A stretch of DNA of 31,681 nt, taken from positions 1 to 31,681 of the forward strand of contig DAOLNV010000069.1 of NCBI GenBank assembly GCA_035416745.1. Direction: 5' to 3'. The position numbers and the translations under genes were made by a program. The notes beneath the pieces are model-generated. The model worked only from the letters and a program-made list of their open reading frames with translations. It ran no database searches and was not told the DNA's origin. Shown piece after piece: positions 1-7,906 of the stretch. This DNA comes from Candidatus Hydrogenedentota bacterium (GTDB lineage: Bacteria; Hydrogenedentota; Hydrogenedentia; Hydrogenedentales; SLHB01). Positions within the stretch are counted from its first letter, which is position 1. Each line of letters starts with the position of its first letter.

Positions 1-54
1 AAGAGGACATTTCTAACGAGATAAGACTGAGGACATTTCTAATGTGGTTTGACA
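1..54. mobile_element. Probable terminal end of an insertion sequence (IS3/IS481-like), rest outside window
   Basis: Two imperfect direct copies of a 14-base core (gaggacatttctaa) lie at 3-16 and 29-42, 26 bases apart. On the minus strand the segment begins TGTCA at 54-50. Many IS3/IS481-type elements start with TGT and carry repeated internal transposase-binding boxes near the tip, so this looks like one end of such an element whose transposase would lie left of position 1. No transposase coding sequence is visible here, and the other inverted repeat is not in the window, so the call rests only on the repeat and the TGT tip. Confidence 0.4.
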
Positions 55-97
55 CCGGCCCGCGCAACATCCACCTGGAATCGCTCGCCGAAGCCGC

Positions 98-739
98 TCA
101 CTCGCTCAGGGCTTCATAAACGGCCTCGGCAATGGCCAGATGCCCCGTGAGATTCGGGTGCACCGGCTCAGGGCAGAATACGTCGGATTCACGGTATTTC
201 AACAGTTTCTGGAACATGTCCTGCGCCTTGATGAGCCGGGTACCGTATTTGCGGCTCAGTTGCTGCACCACATGCACGTAGCGGGGCAGGAGTTCGAGCA
301 CCTGTCTTCGGAAAGAGCTGCTGTCGTTCTCCATGCTGATGTAGAAAGGCGTTATCAGCAGCAGTTGACACCTCGGCAGGTGCTTGACGGTGCGGCCCAG
401 AATGGTATCGTACGCCGCCTGGTAATCGGCAGGCGGAATCGGCCCGTCGCCGGCGAGCGTCCGGTGAAGGTCGTTGATGCCGATCTTGACCGAGAGCCAG
501 TCCGGTTTGTGCCGGAGCACATCGTCGCTCCACCGGTCGCGCAGCCCGGTGACGGTGTCGCCGCTGATGCCTTTGTTGATGATAGTCAACGCCTTGGCCG
601 GTTCCCGCACGGCCATCATGTCGGCAAACAGCTTCACATACCCGTTTCCCAAGGGACTGAATTCCGCCCTGCGCCCACAGTCCGTGATGCTGTCGCCAAT
701 AAACACAACGGTATCGCCGTTTCTGAGCTTTGTTTTCAC
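98..739 (-). CDS. SGNH/GDSL-family hydrolase (lipase/esterase type)
   Basis: This 213-residue protein belongs to the SGNH hydrolase fold, whose members remove acyl or acetyl groups from lipids or glycans by a Ser-His mechanism. The four blocks are visible: GDSIT with the nucleophile Ser17, GISGDT at about 57-62, GIND at 87-90 and VHPNLTGH at 193-200 with catalytic His194. The usual Asp three residues before the His is Glu191 here (EPVH rather than DxVH). There is no signal peptide, so a cytoplasmic location is likely. The start is a GTG with AAGGGGAG about 8 bases upstream. Carbohydrate acetylesterases of this family often accompany glycosidase genes, which would suit the fucosidase and sialidase nearby, but the substrate cannot be read from sequence. 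Confidence 0.85.
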   Translation of the reverse strand: MKTKLRNGDTVVFIGDSITDCGRRAEFSPLGNGYVKLFADMMAVREPAKALTIINKGISGDTVTGLRDRWSDDVLRHKPDWLSVKIGINDLHRTLAGDGPIPPADYQAAYDTILGRTVKHLPRCQLLLITPFYISMENDSSSFRRQVLELLPRYVHVVQQLSRKYGTRLIKAQDMFQKLLKYRESDVFCPEPVHPNLTGHLAIAEAVYEALSE

Positions 740-781
740 GCCGTGTCTCCCCTTAGTCCTTCGTCATCACGAGAAGCGCCC

Positions 782-811
782 ATTAGACTCCAAAGATGCG
801 GGACGGCGCAA
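782..811 (-). promoter_or_regulatory. Weak sigma70-like promoter candidate for the SGNH hydrolase gene
   Basis: On the minus strand TTGCGC (811-806) and TCTAAT (787-782) are separated by 18 bases, about 45 bases upstream of the GTG start. The -10 box matches five of six consensus positions but the -35 only three, so this is tentative. Confidence 0.25.
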
Positions 812-991
812 GATATGAACCCCCGCCTCATGAGATGGCCGCGCGCCATCGAAGTCTCCGCGCGGCAGCTCTCTTTCCCGGCCGCACAGCCGTGGAATCC
901 CATTGGTTGCGGCCAACGGCCGCGGCAGGGCCTTTGGGCCGTTTCCACCATTTACCCGAAGCCGTGGCGCCTGCTGAAAACGCCGGTTGCG

Positions 992-1046
992 AAAAAACTC
1001 GGGACGGACCGGGTCTGCGGCGCAAACCGTTGGGTCCGTCCCGAGT
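992..1046 (-). terminator. Rho-independent terminator of the phosphofructokinase gene
   Basis: A perfect 14-base-pair stem pairs 997-1010 with 1033-1046 (arm actcgggacggacc), with a 22-base loop. Read on the minus strand it is followed directly by a run of six T (complement of 992-997, the first of which closes the stem). It lies 35 bases after the stop codon of the 1081-2298 gene, in the correct orientation. Confidence 0.85.
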
Positions 1047-1080
1047 GTCTGCTATGCGTCTTCAGAGCCGAGCCGTAGAA

Positions 1081-2298
1081 CTACTTCTTGAGTATCGGCC
1101 GCACGTTGGGGGCGGCGATCCGTTCCATAATGGGCAGGCCGCCGATAAGCGGCCGGGCGTAGCGGATGAAAGCGTCGGTCACGCCGTTGCCCTGTTCGTT
1201 GATGAACTCGTCGGGCATGCAGGTGGATTCGCGTGCCACGTCCGTCAACTTTGCAAGACCGTATTCGACCGCGTAATCGCCAATGCGGCGGATGACCACC
1301 GAGCCGTCCAGGTTGTGCCAGATCGCGTACTGGGCGGCCTTTTCGCCGGCTTCGCGGGCCTCAAACTGGTCCACTTCGCTCACGCATCCCAGGAAACTGC
1401 GCTGCAGATAGCCGAGCGTATCGGCGCGGACGCGCTTGATGTTGGTCTCGCTCTTTACCCACGAGGCAAGGAGATCGCCCAGGGCCCCCGTGCCCGAAAG
1501 CTGGATGTTGCCGTGCGAGTCTTTCTCGCCGCCCGTGAATTGCGACGCGATGGCCACGCCTTTCGCGTCGACAAGACCTTCAGACGCCGCGATGATGCAG
1601 CGGCCGTACTTTTTGTATGCTTCCTGCACATCCTGCACGAACTGCTTCTTGTCGAAGGGCCGCTCGGGCATGTAGATCAGGTGCGGGCCGTCGTCCGGGT
1701 ACTTCTTGCCGAGGATCGACGCGGCGGTCAGGAAGCCGGCGTGGCGTCCCATGACAATGCCGATATACACGCCGGGGATGGCGCGGTTATCGAGGTTCGC
1801 GCCGGCAAACGCCTGGGCCACGAATTTCGCGGCGGAACCGTAGCCCGGGCAGTGGTCCGTCACTTTGAGGTCGTTATCGATGGTTTTCGGGATGTGAATG
1901 ACCCTCAGCTCGTACCCGGCCTTGTCGGATTCCTCGTTTACGATGCGGCAGGTGTCGGCGCTGTCGTTGCCGCCGATATAGAAGAAATAGCGCACTTCGT
2001 GGGCCTGGCATACCGTGAAAATCTTGCGGCAGTATTCGATATCGGGTTTGTCGCGGGTCGAGCACAGCCCCGACGACGGCGTTTGCGCGACGGCCTCGAG
2101 ATTGTGCGTCGTCGCTTCGGTCAGATCGAGGAAATCTTCTTCGATGATGCCGCGCACGCCGTGAATCGCCCCATAGACCCGTGTGACTTGGTGGAACTTG
2201 CGCGACTCGAGCACCGCGCCAACCAGACTCTGGTTGATAACGGCCGTCGGCCCGCCGCCTTGCGCTACCAATACCTTGCCTTCCAGCACTTTCGCCAT
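1081..2298 (-). CDS. 6-phosphofructokinase, pyrophosphate-dependent type
   Basis: This 405-residue group A phosphofructokinase phosphorylates fructose 6-phosphate in cytoplasmic glycolysis. Motifs in order: GGGPT at 14-18, IGGNDS at 108-113, PKTIDND at 137-143 (the catalytic Asp is Asp141) and MGRHAG at 183-188. ATP-dependent enzymes have GGDGS and PGTIDND. Here Asp112 replaces the Gly that admits ATP and Lys138 is present, the two residues known to mark use of pyrophosphate as phosphoryl donor. Asn111 replaces the usual first Asp of GGDD. The reaction would then be reversible. The start ATG has AGAGGAG 8 bases upstream. The gene diverges from the fucosidase and ends in its own strong terminator, so it is probably monocistronic. 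Confidence 0.92.
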   Translation of the reverse strand: MAKVLEGKVLVAQGGGPTAVINQSLVGAVLESRKFHQVTRVYGAIHGVRGIIEEDFLDLTEATTHNLEAVAQTPSSGLCSTRDKPDIEYCRKIFTVCQAHEVRYFFYIGGNDSADTCRIVNEESDKAGYELRVIHIPKTIDNDLKVTDHCPGYGSAAKFVAQAFAGANLDNRAIPGVYIGIVMGRHAGFLTAASILGKKYPDDGPHLIYMPERPFDKKQFVQDVQEAYKKYGRCIIAASEGLVDAKGVAIASQFTGGEKDSHGNIQLSGTGALGDLLASWVKSETNIKRVRADTLGYLQRSFLGCVSEVDQFEAREAGEKAAQYAIWHNLDGSVVIRRIGDYAVEYGLAKLTDVARESTCMPDEFINEQGNGVTDAFIRYARPLIGGLPIMERIAAPNVRPILKK

Positions 2299-2449
2299 GA
2301 CACTTCTCCTCTGAAATCAACGATGGTTGACTGATTTGCAACACGCGTGGCAAGTCAGAAGATACGGCCCGCGGACGTCCCGCTGCCGCCCGTGGCGTCT
2401 CGAATTATACCGGAACACGGCCGGGCGTATCCATTTTCGCGATTTCGGT

Positions 2450-2478
2450 TTGGCTGGATGCGGCGGGGGTGTTAAGAT
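2450..2478 (+). promoter_or_regulatory. Candidate promoter for the GH29 fucosidase gene
   Basis: TTGGCT (2450-2455) and TAAGAT (2473-2478) are 17 bases apart, each matching four of six sigma70 consensus positions, 65 bases upstream of the proposed ATG. It lies in the 244-base space between two divergent genes. Confidence 0.3.
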
Positions 2479-2542
2479 GCAGCCGGCTCCCGGGGAGGCG
2501 CCCGGGCGCAGAACCATGTTTGGTCACTGGAAGGGAGCTTCT

Positions 2543-3817
2543 ATGAGTGCGATACCGAAACCCGCGCCCGTAAAAGGCGACATGAAATGGTTTGTCGAGT
2601 CCCGGTTCGGAATGTTCATTCATTGGGGCCTGTACGCGCTGCCCGCCCGCCACGAGTGGATAAAACAATACGAAGAAATCCCCGATGAGGTCTACGACCG
2701 TTACTTCAAATTCTTCGAGCCGGACCTGTTCGACCCCAAATCCTGGGCAAGGATGGCGCGTGAAGCCGGGATGAAGTATTTCGTGATTACCACGAAGCAT
2801 CATGAGGGGTTTTGCCTGTTTGATTCGAAGTTTACCGACTACAAAGCCACCAATACCCCGTGCGGAAAAGACTTGATCAAGGAAGTCGTGGACGCGTTTC
2901 GGGCCGAGGGGCTGCGCGCCGGGTTCTATTATTCGCTCATTGACTGGCATCATCCGGATTTCCCCATCGACGCGCTGCACTCGATGCGCAACCATCCGGG
3001 CGCCAAGAAGCTGAACCGGTCGCGCGATATGGCGAAATACCGCGAGTACCTGCTGAACCAGGTGCGCGAACTCCTCACCAACTACGGCAGAATCGACATC
3101 ATGTGGTTCGATTTCTCCTATCCCCGCGCCAAGCTGGGAGATCTAGGCGGCAAGGGCCGGGACGACTGGGGCAGCGAGATGATCTTGAAGCTCGTGCGCG
3201 AGTTGCAGCCGCACGTTATCGTCGACAACCGTCTCGACCTTCCCGCCGCAAAAGCCGACATTCATACGCCCGAGCAGTTTCAGCCCCGCGAGTGGGTGAC
3301 CGTCAACGGCAAACCGGTGCATTGGGAAACCTGCCAGACCTTCAGCGGGTCGTGGGGCTACCACCGTGACGAGAGCACCTGGAAAAGCCCCGAGCAGCTC
3401 ATCCAGATGCTGGTCAACAGCGTCAGTTGCGGCGGCAACCTGCTCATGAACGTCGGCCCTACCGCACGGGGCACGTTTGACCCGCGCGCGCAAGACGCCC
3501 TGGCCGTGTATCGCGATTGGATGGCCCTTCACGGCCGTTCGATATACGGGTGCACTCAGAGTGAATTTACCGCGCCGGACCACTGCCGCCTTACCCAAAA
3601 CGGCAAACGGCTTTACGTGCACCTCTTCGCGTGGCCGTTCCGCCATCTCCATTTTGACGGCATGGCGGACAAGGTCGAGTACGCGCAGCTCCTTAACGAC
3701 GCCTCGGAAATCCACTTCAAAAAGGATACAAACAGTGCCCGCAAGACGCTGATCCTGGAACTGCCAGTCAAGAAGCCCGCAGTGGTGGCGCCTGTGCTCG
3801 AACTGTTCCTGAAGTGA
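2543..3817 (+). CDS. GH29-family alpha-L-fucosidase, no signal peptide
   Basis: This 424-residue protein is a family 29 glycoside hydrolase, a retaining enzyme that releases alpha-L-fucose from oligosaccharides. Typical features are FGMFIHWG at 22-29, TTKHHEGF at 83-90, the strand ending in MWFD with probable nucleophile Asp180, and the C-terminal CGGNLLMNVGPTARG block. The open frame extends 72 codons further upstream, but the ATG at 2543 is chosen because AAGGGAG lies just before it and the family homology begins soon after. The mature N-terminus has no hydrophobic leader, so the enzyme should be cytoplasmic and act on imported fucosylated oligosaccharides. The next gene starts within 27 bases of its stop. 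Whether it acts on fucose or another sugar cannot be settled by eye. Confidence 0.9.
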   Translation: MSAIPKPAPVKGDMKWFVESRFGMFIHWGLYALPARHEWIKQYEEIPDEVYDRYFKFFEPDLFDPKSWARMAREAGMKYFVITTKHHEGFCLFDSKFTDYKATNTPCGKDLIKEVVDAFRAEGLRAGFYYSLIDWHHPDFPIDALHSMRNHPGAKKLNRSRDMAKYREYLLNQVRELLTNYGRIDIMWFDFSYPRAKLGDLGGKGRDDWGSEMILKLVRELQPHVIVDNRLDLPAAKADIHTPEQFQPREWVTVNGKPVHWETCQTFSGSWGYHRDESTWKSPEQLIQMLVNSVSCGGNLLMNVGPTARGTFDPRAQDALAVYRDWMALHGRSIYGCTQSEFTAPDHCRLTQNGKRLYVHLFAWPFRHLHFDGMADKVEYAQLLNDASEIHFKKDTNSARKTLILELPVKKPAVVAPVLELFLK

Positions 3818-3843
3818 TTCGTGAACCTCATGGACGAACAACG

Positions 3844-4536
3844 ATGACATCAGCCGGCGAAATGATCGTATTGGACGCCATCCCCTTCGAAGCAGATGAG
3901 CGTGGCGTGTTGGCGGCCCTGAACCTCGAGCGGGACGCGCCCTTCGCCGGTGAGGCGTTGGCCCTGGCGCGGCAAGCAGCGCCTGTGGCGCGGCCAAAAG
4001 GCATCTACAAGCTCTCGGCCGTCGAAGCAATCGACGAGCACACGGTTGCCTTGGACGGCGTGCGGTTCTCGAGCCGGGTGTTGCGGGTCAACCTCGACGG
4101 GCGCGCGAGGGCGTTTCCGTTCGTCGCCACCTGTGGCCTTGAACTCGAAACGTGGTCGCAATGCCATAAGGACCCCATGCACGTGTTCTGGGCGGACAAG
4201 ATCAAGGAATTGGCGTTGCGGCGCGCCATCGAGACCCTGGGCCAGCATCTGGCCGCCCGTTTCCGCCCCGGCCAGCGGGCCACCATGAACCCGGGGTCTT
4301 TGGAAGATTGGCCGGTCTCGGAACAGCCCCGCCTCTTCTCTTTGTTCAGCGGCGCAGTGGAGGGGATTGGGGTGCGCTTGACCGAGAGTTTTCTCATGAT
4401 GCCCATCAAGTCCGTGTCGGGCGTGTGGTTCGAAACCGAGTCGGGGTTCGTCAACTGCCAGTTATGTCCGCGCGAAGACTGTCCTAACCGCCGGGCGCCG
4501 TATGATCCTCACGGGCTCGAGCGCGATTTCGGATGA
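3844..4536 (+). CDS. Stand-alone MetH-type (cobalamin-dependent methionine synthase) activation-domain protein
   Basis: This 230-residue protein resembles the reductive activation domain of vitamin B12-dependent methionine synthase, found as a separate protein in many anaerobes. The central block runs NPGSLEDWPVSEQPRLFSLF (about 149-168), followed by MMPIKSVSG (185-193), the region that in MetH binds S-adenosylmethionine. The C-terminus carries a Cys cluster C-x2-C-x4-C (Cys205, Cys208, Cys213) followed by RRAPYD, absent from classical MetH. The expected role is reactivation of oxidised cobalamin on a corrinoid methyltransferase, but no methionine synthase or corrinoid protein is in this window. 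The ATG at 3844 has only a weak upstream GGACG. A GTG at 3814 overlapping the fucosidase stop is the alternative start and would suggest translational coupling. Confidence 0.8.
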   Translation: MTSAGEMIVLDAIPFEADERGVLAALNLERDAPFAGEALALARQAAPVARPKGIYKLSAVEAIDEHTVALDGVRFSSRVLRVNLDGRARAFPFVATCGLELETWSQCHKDPMHVFWADKIKELALRRAIETLGQHLAARFRPGQRATMNPGSLEDWPVSEQPRLFSLFSGAVEGIGVRLTESFLMMPIKSVSGVWFETESGFVNCQLCPREDCPNRRAPYDPHGLERDFG

Positions 4537-4643
4537 CCGGAGAGGCCGGGCTCCGCAGCAGCCGATAAAACGTGTAGCTCCCAGTCGAGCCATCGCAGCA
4601 ATGGCGCCGGTTCCACGAGCGGGCTGTGCGTCCTGCGGTGGGT

Positions 4644-4684
4644 GAAAAGAAACGCCGGGCCGAGGACATCTCCGCGACCCGGCG
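4644..4684 (-). terminator. Rho-independent terminator of the tgt-yajC-secDF block
   Basis: On the minus strand a seven-base GC-only stem pairs 4678-4684 with 4653-4659 (CGCCGGG/CCCGGCG). It is followed by the T-rich TTTCTTTTC at 4652-4644. It starts 22 bases beyond the secDF stop, between two convergent genes. Confidence 0.6.
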
Positions 4685-4706
4685 GTCGTTTGGTCAGGCT
4701 GGCGGC

Positions 4707-7445
4707 TCAGGCAGTGGATTCCGCCGCGCCCTTTCTTCCCTTCCGGCGGCGCGAACTGGGGCCGCTCTGTGCCCCAGCAGGCGCCGAGCCAGACACCAGG
4801 CTCTTGCTCCAGTATTTCTGGATATAGTAGGTGATCGGGCTTGCAATGAAGATCGACGAATAGGTCCCGACAATGATGCCGACGGTCAGCGCCAACGCGA
4901 AATCAAAGATCGCGTCGCCGCCGAAGATGAGCAACACCACCGTAACGAACAAGGTGGTCAGCGAGGTGAGCAGTGTGCGGCTCAACGTCTGGTTGATGCT
5001 CAGGTTCATGATCTCGGCGTAGGTCATGCCGCGTCCGCGATACAGTCTCAACGCTTCGCGAATGCGGTCAAACACCACGATCGTGTCGTTCAGCGAATAG
5101 CCGATGATGGTCAGGATCGCCGCCACGACCGGCAGGTTGATCTGGCGGTGCAACAGCGCAAACACCCCGAGCGTAATCAACACGTCGTGCGCCAGCGCGA
5201 CCACCGCGCCGATCGAGAACTTCAACTCAAACCGGAACCACAGGTACAGCACAATGAAGAACATCGAATACAGAACCGCCAACAGGGCGTCGCGCCGCAG
5301 TTGGGCGCTCACCGCGGGTCCTACGGTGTCGACGCGCTGCACCATTTGGCTCGGGTCGGTGCTCAGATCCGCAAGGGCATCCGCGATGCGTTGCGACACG
5401 GTAACGACTTCGCCATTCCCGGCCGCGCTTTCCGGCGGCGTCTGGCCCTCCACGGGCGCCCCGGCCTCCGGCGTGCCCGCCGCCTGCTCGGACTGGGTCA
5501 CTTCGCTGACGCGAATCAGGAACTGCGTGCCGGGTATATCGATATCTTCATTCTCGTACAGCTGCACGACCGGACTCTCGAACCCCGCGTCTGAAAGCCG
5601 CTCGCGGACGTCCTCATCGGCGATAGAATCATTTGCATCGAGGGAGACGATCATGTTGGTGCCGGTCATGAAGTCTACACCGAAGTTCTCGTTGCCTCGA
5701 AGCGCAAATAAGATGACGCCAATCACAATTGCGATGCAGCTGGCGGCAATGGCGACGTTCCGGCGTTCCATGAAGCGGATCTTGGAGTCGGGATCGATCA
5801 CGCTGAGCATATTGAGCTTGGTGATGATCTTGCGGCTCGTAAGGAAGTCCATGATGGCGCGGCTCACGATCAGGGCCGTGAACACGCTCGTGCAGACGCC
5901 GATACTGAGGGTCACGGCGAAACCTACGACGGGCCCCGTGCCGAACTGCAGCAGCACCGCGGCGGCAATCAGCGTCGTGATGTTGGCGTCCAGGATAGTC
6001 ACCGCGGCGCGGTCAAAGCCGCTGTCCACCGCAGCAAGCAACGACCGGCCGTTGCGCAGCTCCTCGCGGATGCGCTCATAAATGAGCACGTTCGAGTCCA
6101 CGGCCATACCAACGGTCAGGATCAAGCCCGCGATGCCGGGGAGCGTCAAAGTGGATTTGAAATAGGCCAGCGCGGCGAGCAGCAATATGGCATTCATCAC
6201 AAGGGCGATGTCGGCCACGATCCCCGCCCACCTGTAGTAAATCAGCATGAACACCACCACAACCACGACGCCCAGGATCGACGAGGTCACGCCGCGCCGG
6301 ATAAGGTCGCGGCCCAGACTCGCGCCCACTTGGGCGCTCGATTCCTCGACGAGCGGCGCGGGCATGGAACCCGAGCGCAGCGCGATGGCGAGGTCCACCG
6401 CCTCTTCCCGGCTGAAGCCGCCGGTGATCTGGCCTCTTGTCGTGATGCGGTCCTGAATGGTTGGCGCTGATTCGACTTGGTCGTCGATGACGATAGCAAG
6501 GGGTTTGCCGCGGTTTGCCTCGGTTACTTGGCCCATACGGCTGCCGCTGTCGGTGTTGAACTGGAACAGGATCATGTAGTTGCCCTGCGGGCTGCTGTCA
6601 TCGACGCGCGCATAGGCCTGCTGCAGGCCCGACCCCGTCAGATCAGGGTCTTTGTTCATCAGGTATATCTTGTACACCTGATGAGTTTCCCAGGCTTTCG
6701 GCTCGCCGCTGAAGCCGATGTCTCTGCCTTCGGGAATCAGCCCTGGCACCTTGCGGGCTTCCTCGACCAGGGCGCGGATTTTCTCGATGTTTTCCTTGGG
6801 GATCCAGAGATAGGGGCCCTCGACGGGTTTCTGCATCAGCCCCAGGAAATCCTTGTTGCTGTTCTTCTCGAAATACTTGTCGATCGCGAGGAACACCTGT
6901 TCCTGTTCGTCGGGCATGGCCACGAGATGGAACGTCAGGTACGCCGATTTGAAGATGAGGTCGCGCGCGCGGTCCAGGTCTTTCTCGCCCGGAAGCTGCA
7001 CCTGGATCTTGTCATCACCCAGACGGGTGATGATGGGCTCGGTGGACTGGAATTCGAACACGCGGCGCTCGATGGTGCGCAGAGTCTGTTCCTGGAAATG
7101 CTTGACGATGTCCGCCTGCGTCCAATTCTCCGGGAAACTGGCCATTATCTGGGGGTCGGCCTTGGTTATGTCGAAACCGATAATCATGTTGATGCCGCCC
7201 TGGATGTCCAGGCCGAGGTTGATCACCCAATCCTTGTTGAACTGCGACCAGCGGCGGATACCGGCCCAGGTGTCGCGGAAGAATTCAGGTTTCCGGGTCT
7301 CGAGGTCTTCCTGTTTCCATGTGGCGAGGCGCTGCTCGCGCGCCTCGGGGCTGAGGGTCATCCACCCGATCGTGGGATAGATGTATATGGCGCCCCAAAT
7401 CAAGGATGCGATAATGATGATGGCTCGCAAGGTCGGATTCTTCAT
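4707..7445 (-). CDS. secDF: Protein translocase subunit SecDF (SecD-SecF fusion)
   Basis: This 912-residue inner-membrane protein joins SecD and SecF, which use the proton gradient to help proteins through the SecYEG channel. An N-terminal membrane helix at about 7-25 is followed by the SecD signature GLDIQGG at 78-84 and a large periplasmic domain. Five further SecD helices lie at about 380-540. The SecF half begins near residue 558 with MERRNVAIAASC, has its FGVDFMTGTN motif shortly after, and ends in a basic cytoplasmic tail. A low-complexity stretch rich in Pro, Gly, Ala and Glu (about 650-685) sits in the first SecF periplasmic loop. The ATG is preceded by GGAG at 8 bases. YajC and Tgt lie directly upstream, the widespread tgt-yajC-secDF order. 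Confidence 0.96.
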   Translation of the reverse strand: MKNPTLRAIIIIASLIWGAIYIYPTIGWMTLSPEAREQRLATWKQEDLETRKPEFFRDTWAGIRRWSQFNKDWVINLGLDIQGGINMIIGFDITKADPQIMASFPENWTQADIVKHFQEQTLRTIERRVFEFQSTEPIITRLGDDKIQVQLPGEKDLDRARDLIFKSAYLTFHLVAMPDEQEQVFLAIDKYFEKNSNKDFLGLMQKPVEGPYLWIPKENIEKIRALVEEARKVPGLIPEGRDIGFSGEPKAWETHQVYKIYLMNKDPDLTGSGLQQAYARVDDSSPQGNYMILFQFNTDSGSRMGQVTEANRGKPLAIVIDDQVESAPTIQDRITTRGQITGGFSREEAVDLAIALRSGSMPAPLVEESSAQVGASLGRDLIRRGVTSSILGVVVVVVFMLIYYRWAGIVADIALVMNAILLLAALAYFKSTLTLPGIAGLILTVGMAVDSNVLIYERIREELRNGRSLLAAVDSGFDRAAVTILDANITTLIAAAVLLQFGTGPVVGFAVTLSIGVCTSVFTALIVSRAIMDFLTSRKIITKLNMLSVIDPDSKIRFMERRNVAIAASCIAIVIGVILFALRGNENFGVDFMTGTNMIVSLDANDSIADEDVRERLSDAGFESPVVQLYENEDIDIPGTQFLIRVSEVTQSEQAAGTPEAGAPVEGQTPPESAAGNGEVVTVSQRIADALADLSTDPSQMVQRVDTVGPAVSAQLRRDALLAVLYSMFFIVLYLWFRFELKFSIGAVVALAHDVLITLGVFALLHRQINLPVVAAILTIIGYSLNDTIVVFDRIREALRLYRGRGMTYAEIMNLSINQTLSRTLLTSLTTLFVTVVLLIFGGDAIFDFALALTVGIIVGTYSSIFIASPITYYIQKYWSKSLVSGSAPAGAQSGPSSRRRKGRKGAAESTA

Positions 7446-7499
7446 TGGAACATCTCCATGGGCCGCGCTCCACGCGGCGAATCAGCGCAACATGCGCAA

Positions 7500-7868
7500 T
7501 TACTCGTCACCATTGCCGGAATCTTTGGGCATTACCCGTGAAATGGAACTCCGCTGGAACTCCATCTTCACGGGCGGGTCGTCACTGACGCGCAGCACGA
7601 CCGATTTTTCGGTGATTCCGACGATGGTCCCATGGATGCCTCCGGCAGTCACAACCGCATCGCCTTTGGAAAGACTCGAGAGCATGGACTGGCGCTCTCT
7701 TTCCCGTTTGGTATTGGGGCGAATCATCAGGAAATAGAAAATCGCAACCATGGCGACAATCATGAGAATCTGCGGACTTCCAAAAAGTCCGAGGGGGCTT
7801 TGAGGCGCTTCCGTGCCATTTTGCGCCGCTCCCTGAGCCGCCTCACCAAGGTAGAACAATCTCCACAC
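7500..7868 (-). CDS. yajC: Preprotein translocase accessory subunit YajC
   Basis: This 122-residue protein has one membrane helix at about 33-50 ending in FYFLMIRPNTK, the YajC hallmark, then a small basic and beta-rich cytoplasmic domain with SLSKGDAVVTAGGIHGTI (about 65-82). YajC associates with SecDF in the inner membrane. The start is GTG with GGAGG about 10 bases upstream. It begins 38 bases after tgt and ends 54 bases before secDF, so the three are almost certainly co-transcribed. Confidence 0.95.
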   Translation of the reverse strand: MWRLFYLGEAAQGAAQNGTEAPQSPLGLFGSPQILMIVAMVAIFYFLMIRPNTKRERERQSMLSSLSKGDAVVTAGGIHGTIVGITEKSVVLRVSDDPPVKMEFQRSSISRVMPKDSGNGDE

Positions 7869-7906
7869 GACGTACGATCCTCCGTTTTGGAAACAGAAAA
7901 GCCCCC

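Larger units (their letters stand above)
740..1080. other. Intergenic region between the PFK gene and the SGNH hydrolase gene
   Basis: No gene is supported here; the open frames that cross it are GC-rich shadows. The right part (992-1046) holds a strong terminator for the phosphofructokinase gene and the left part a weak promoter candidate for the SGNH gene. I see nothing else in it. Confidence 0.6.

Noticed and set aside
2327..2542. A 72-codon extension upstream of the fucosidase
   Set aside because: It has no signal peptide or domain, and AAGGGAG precedes the internal ATG at 2543.
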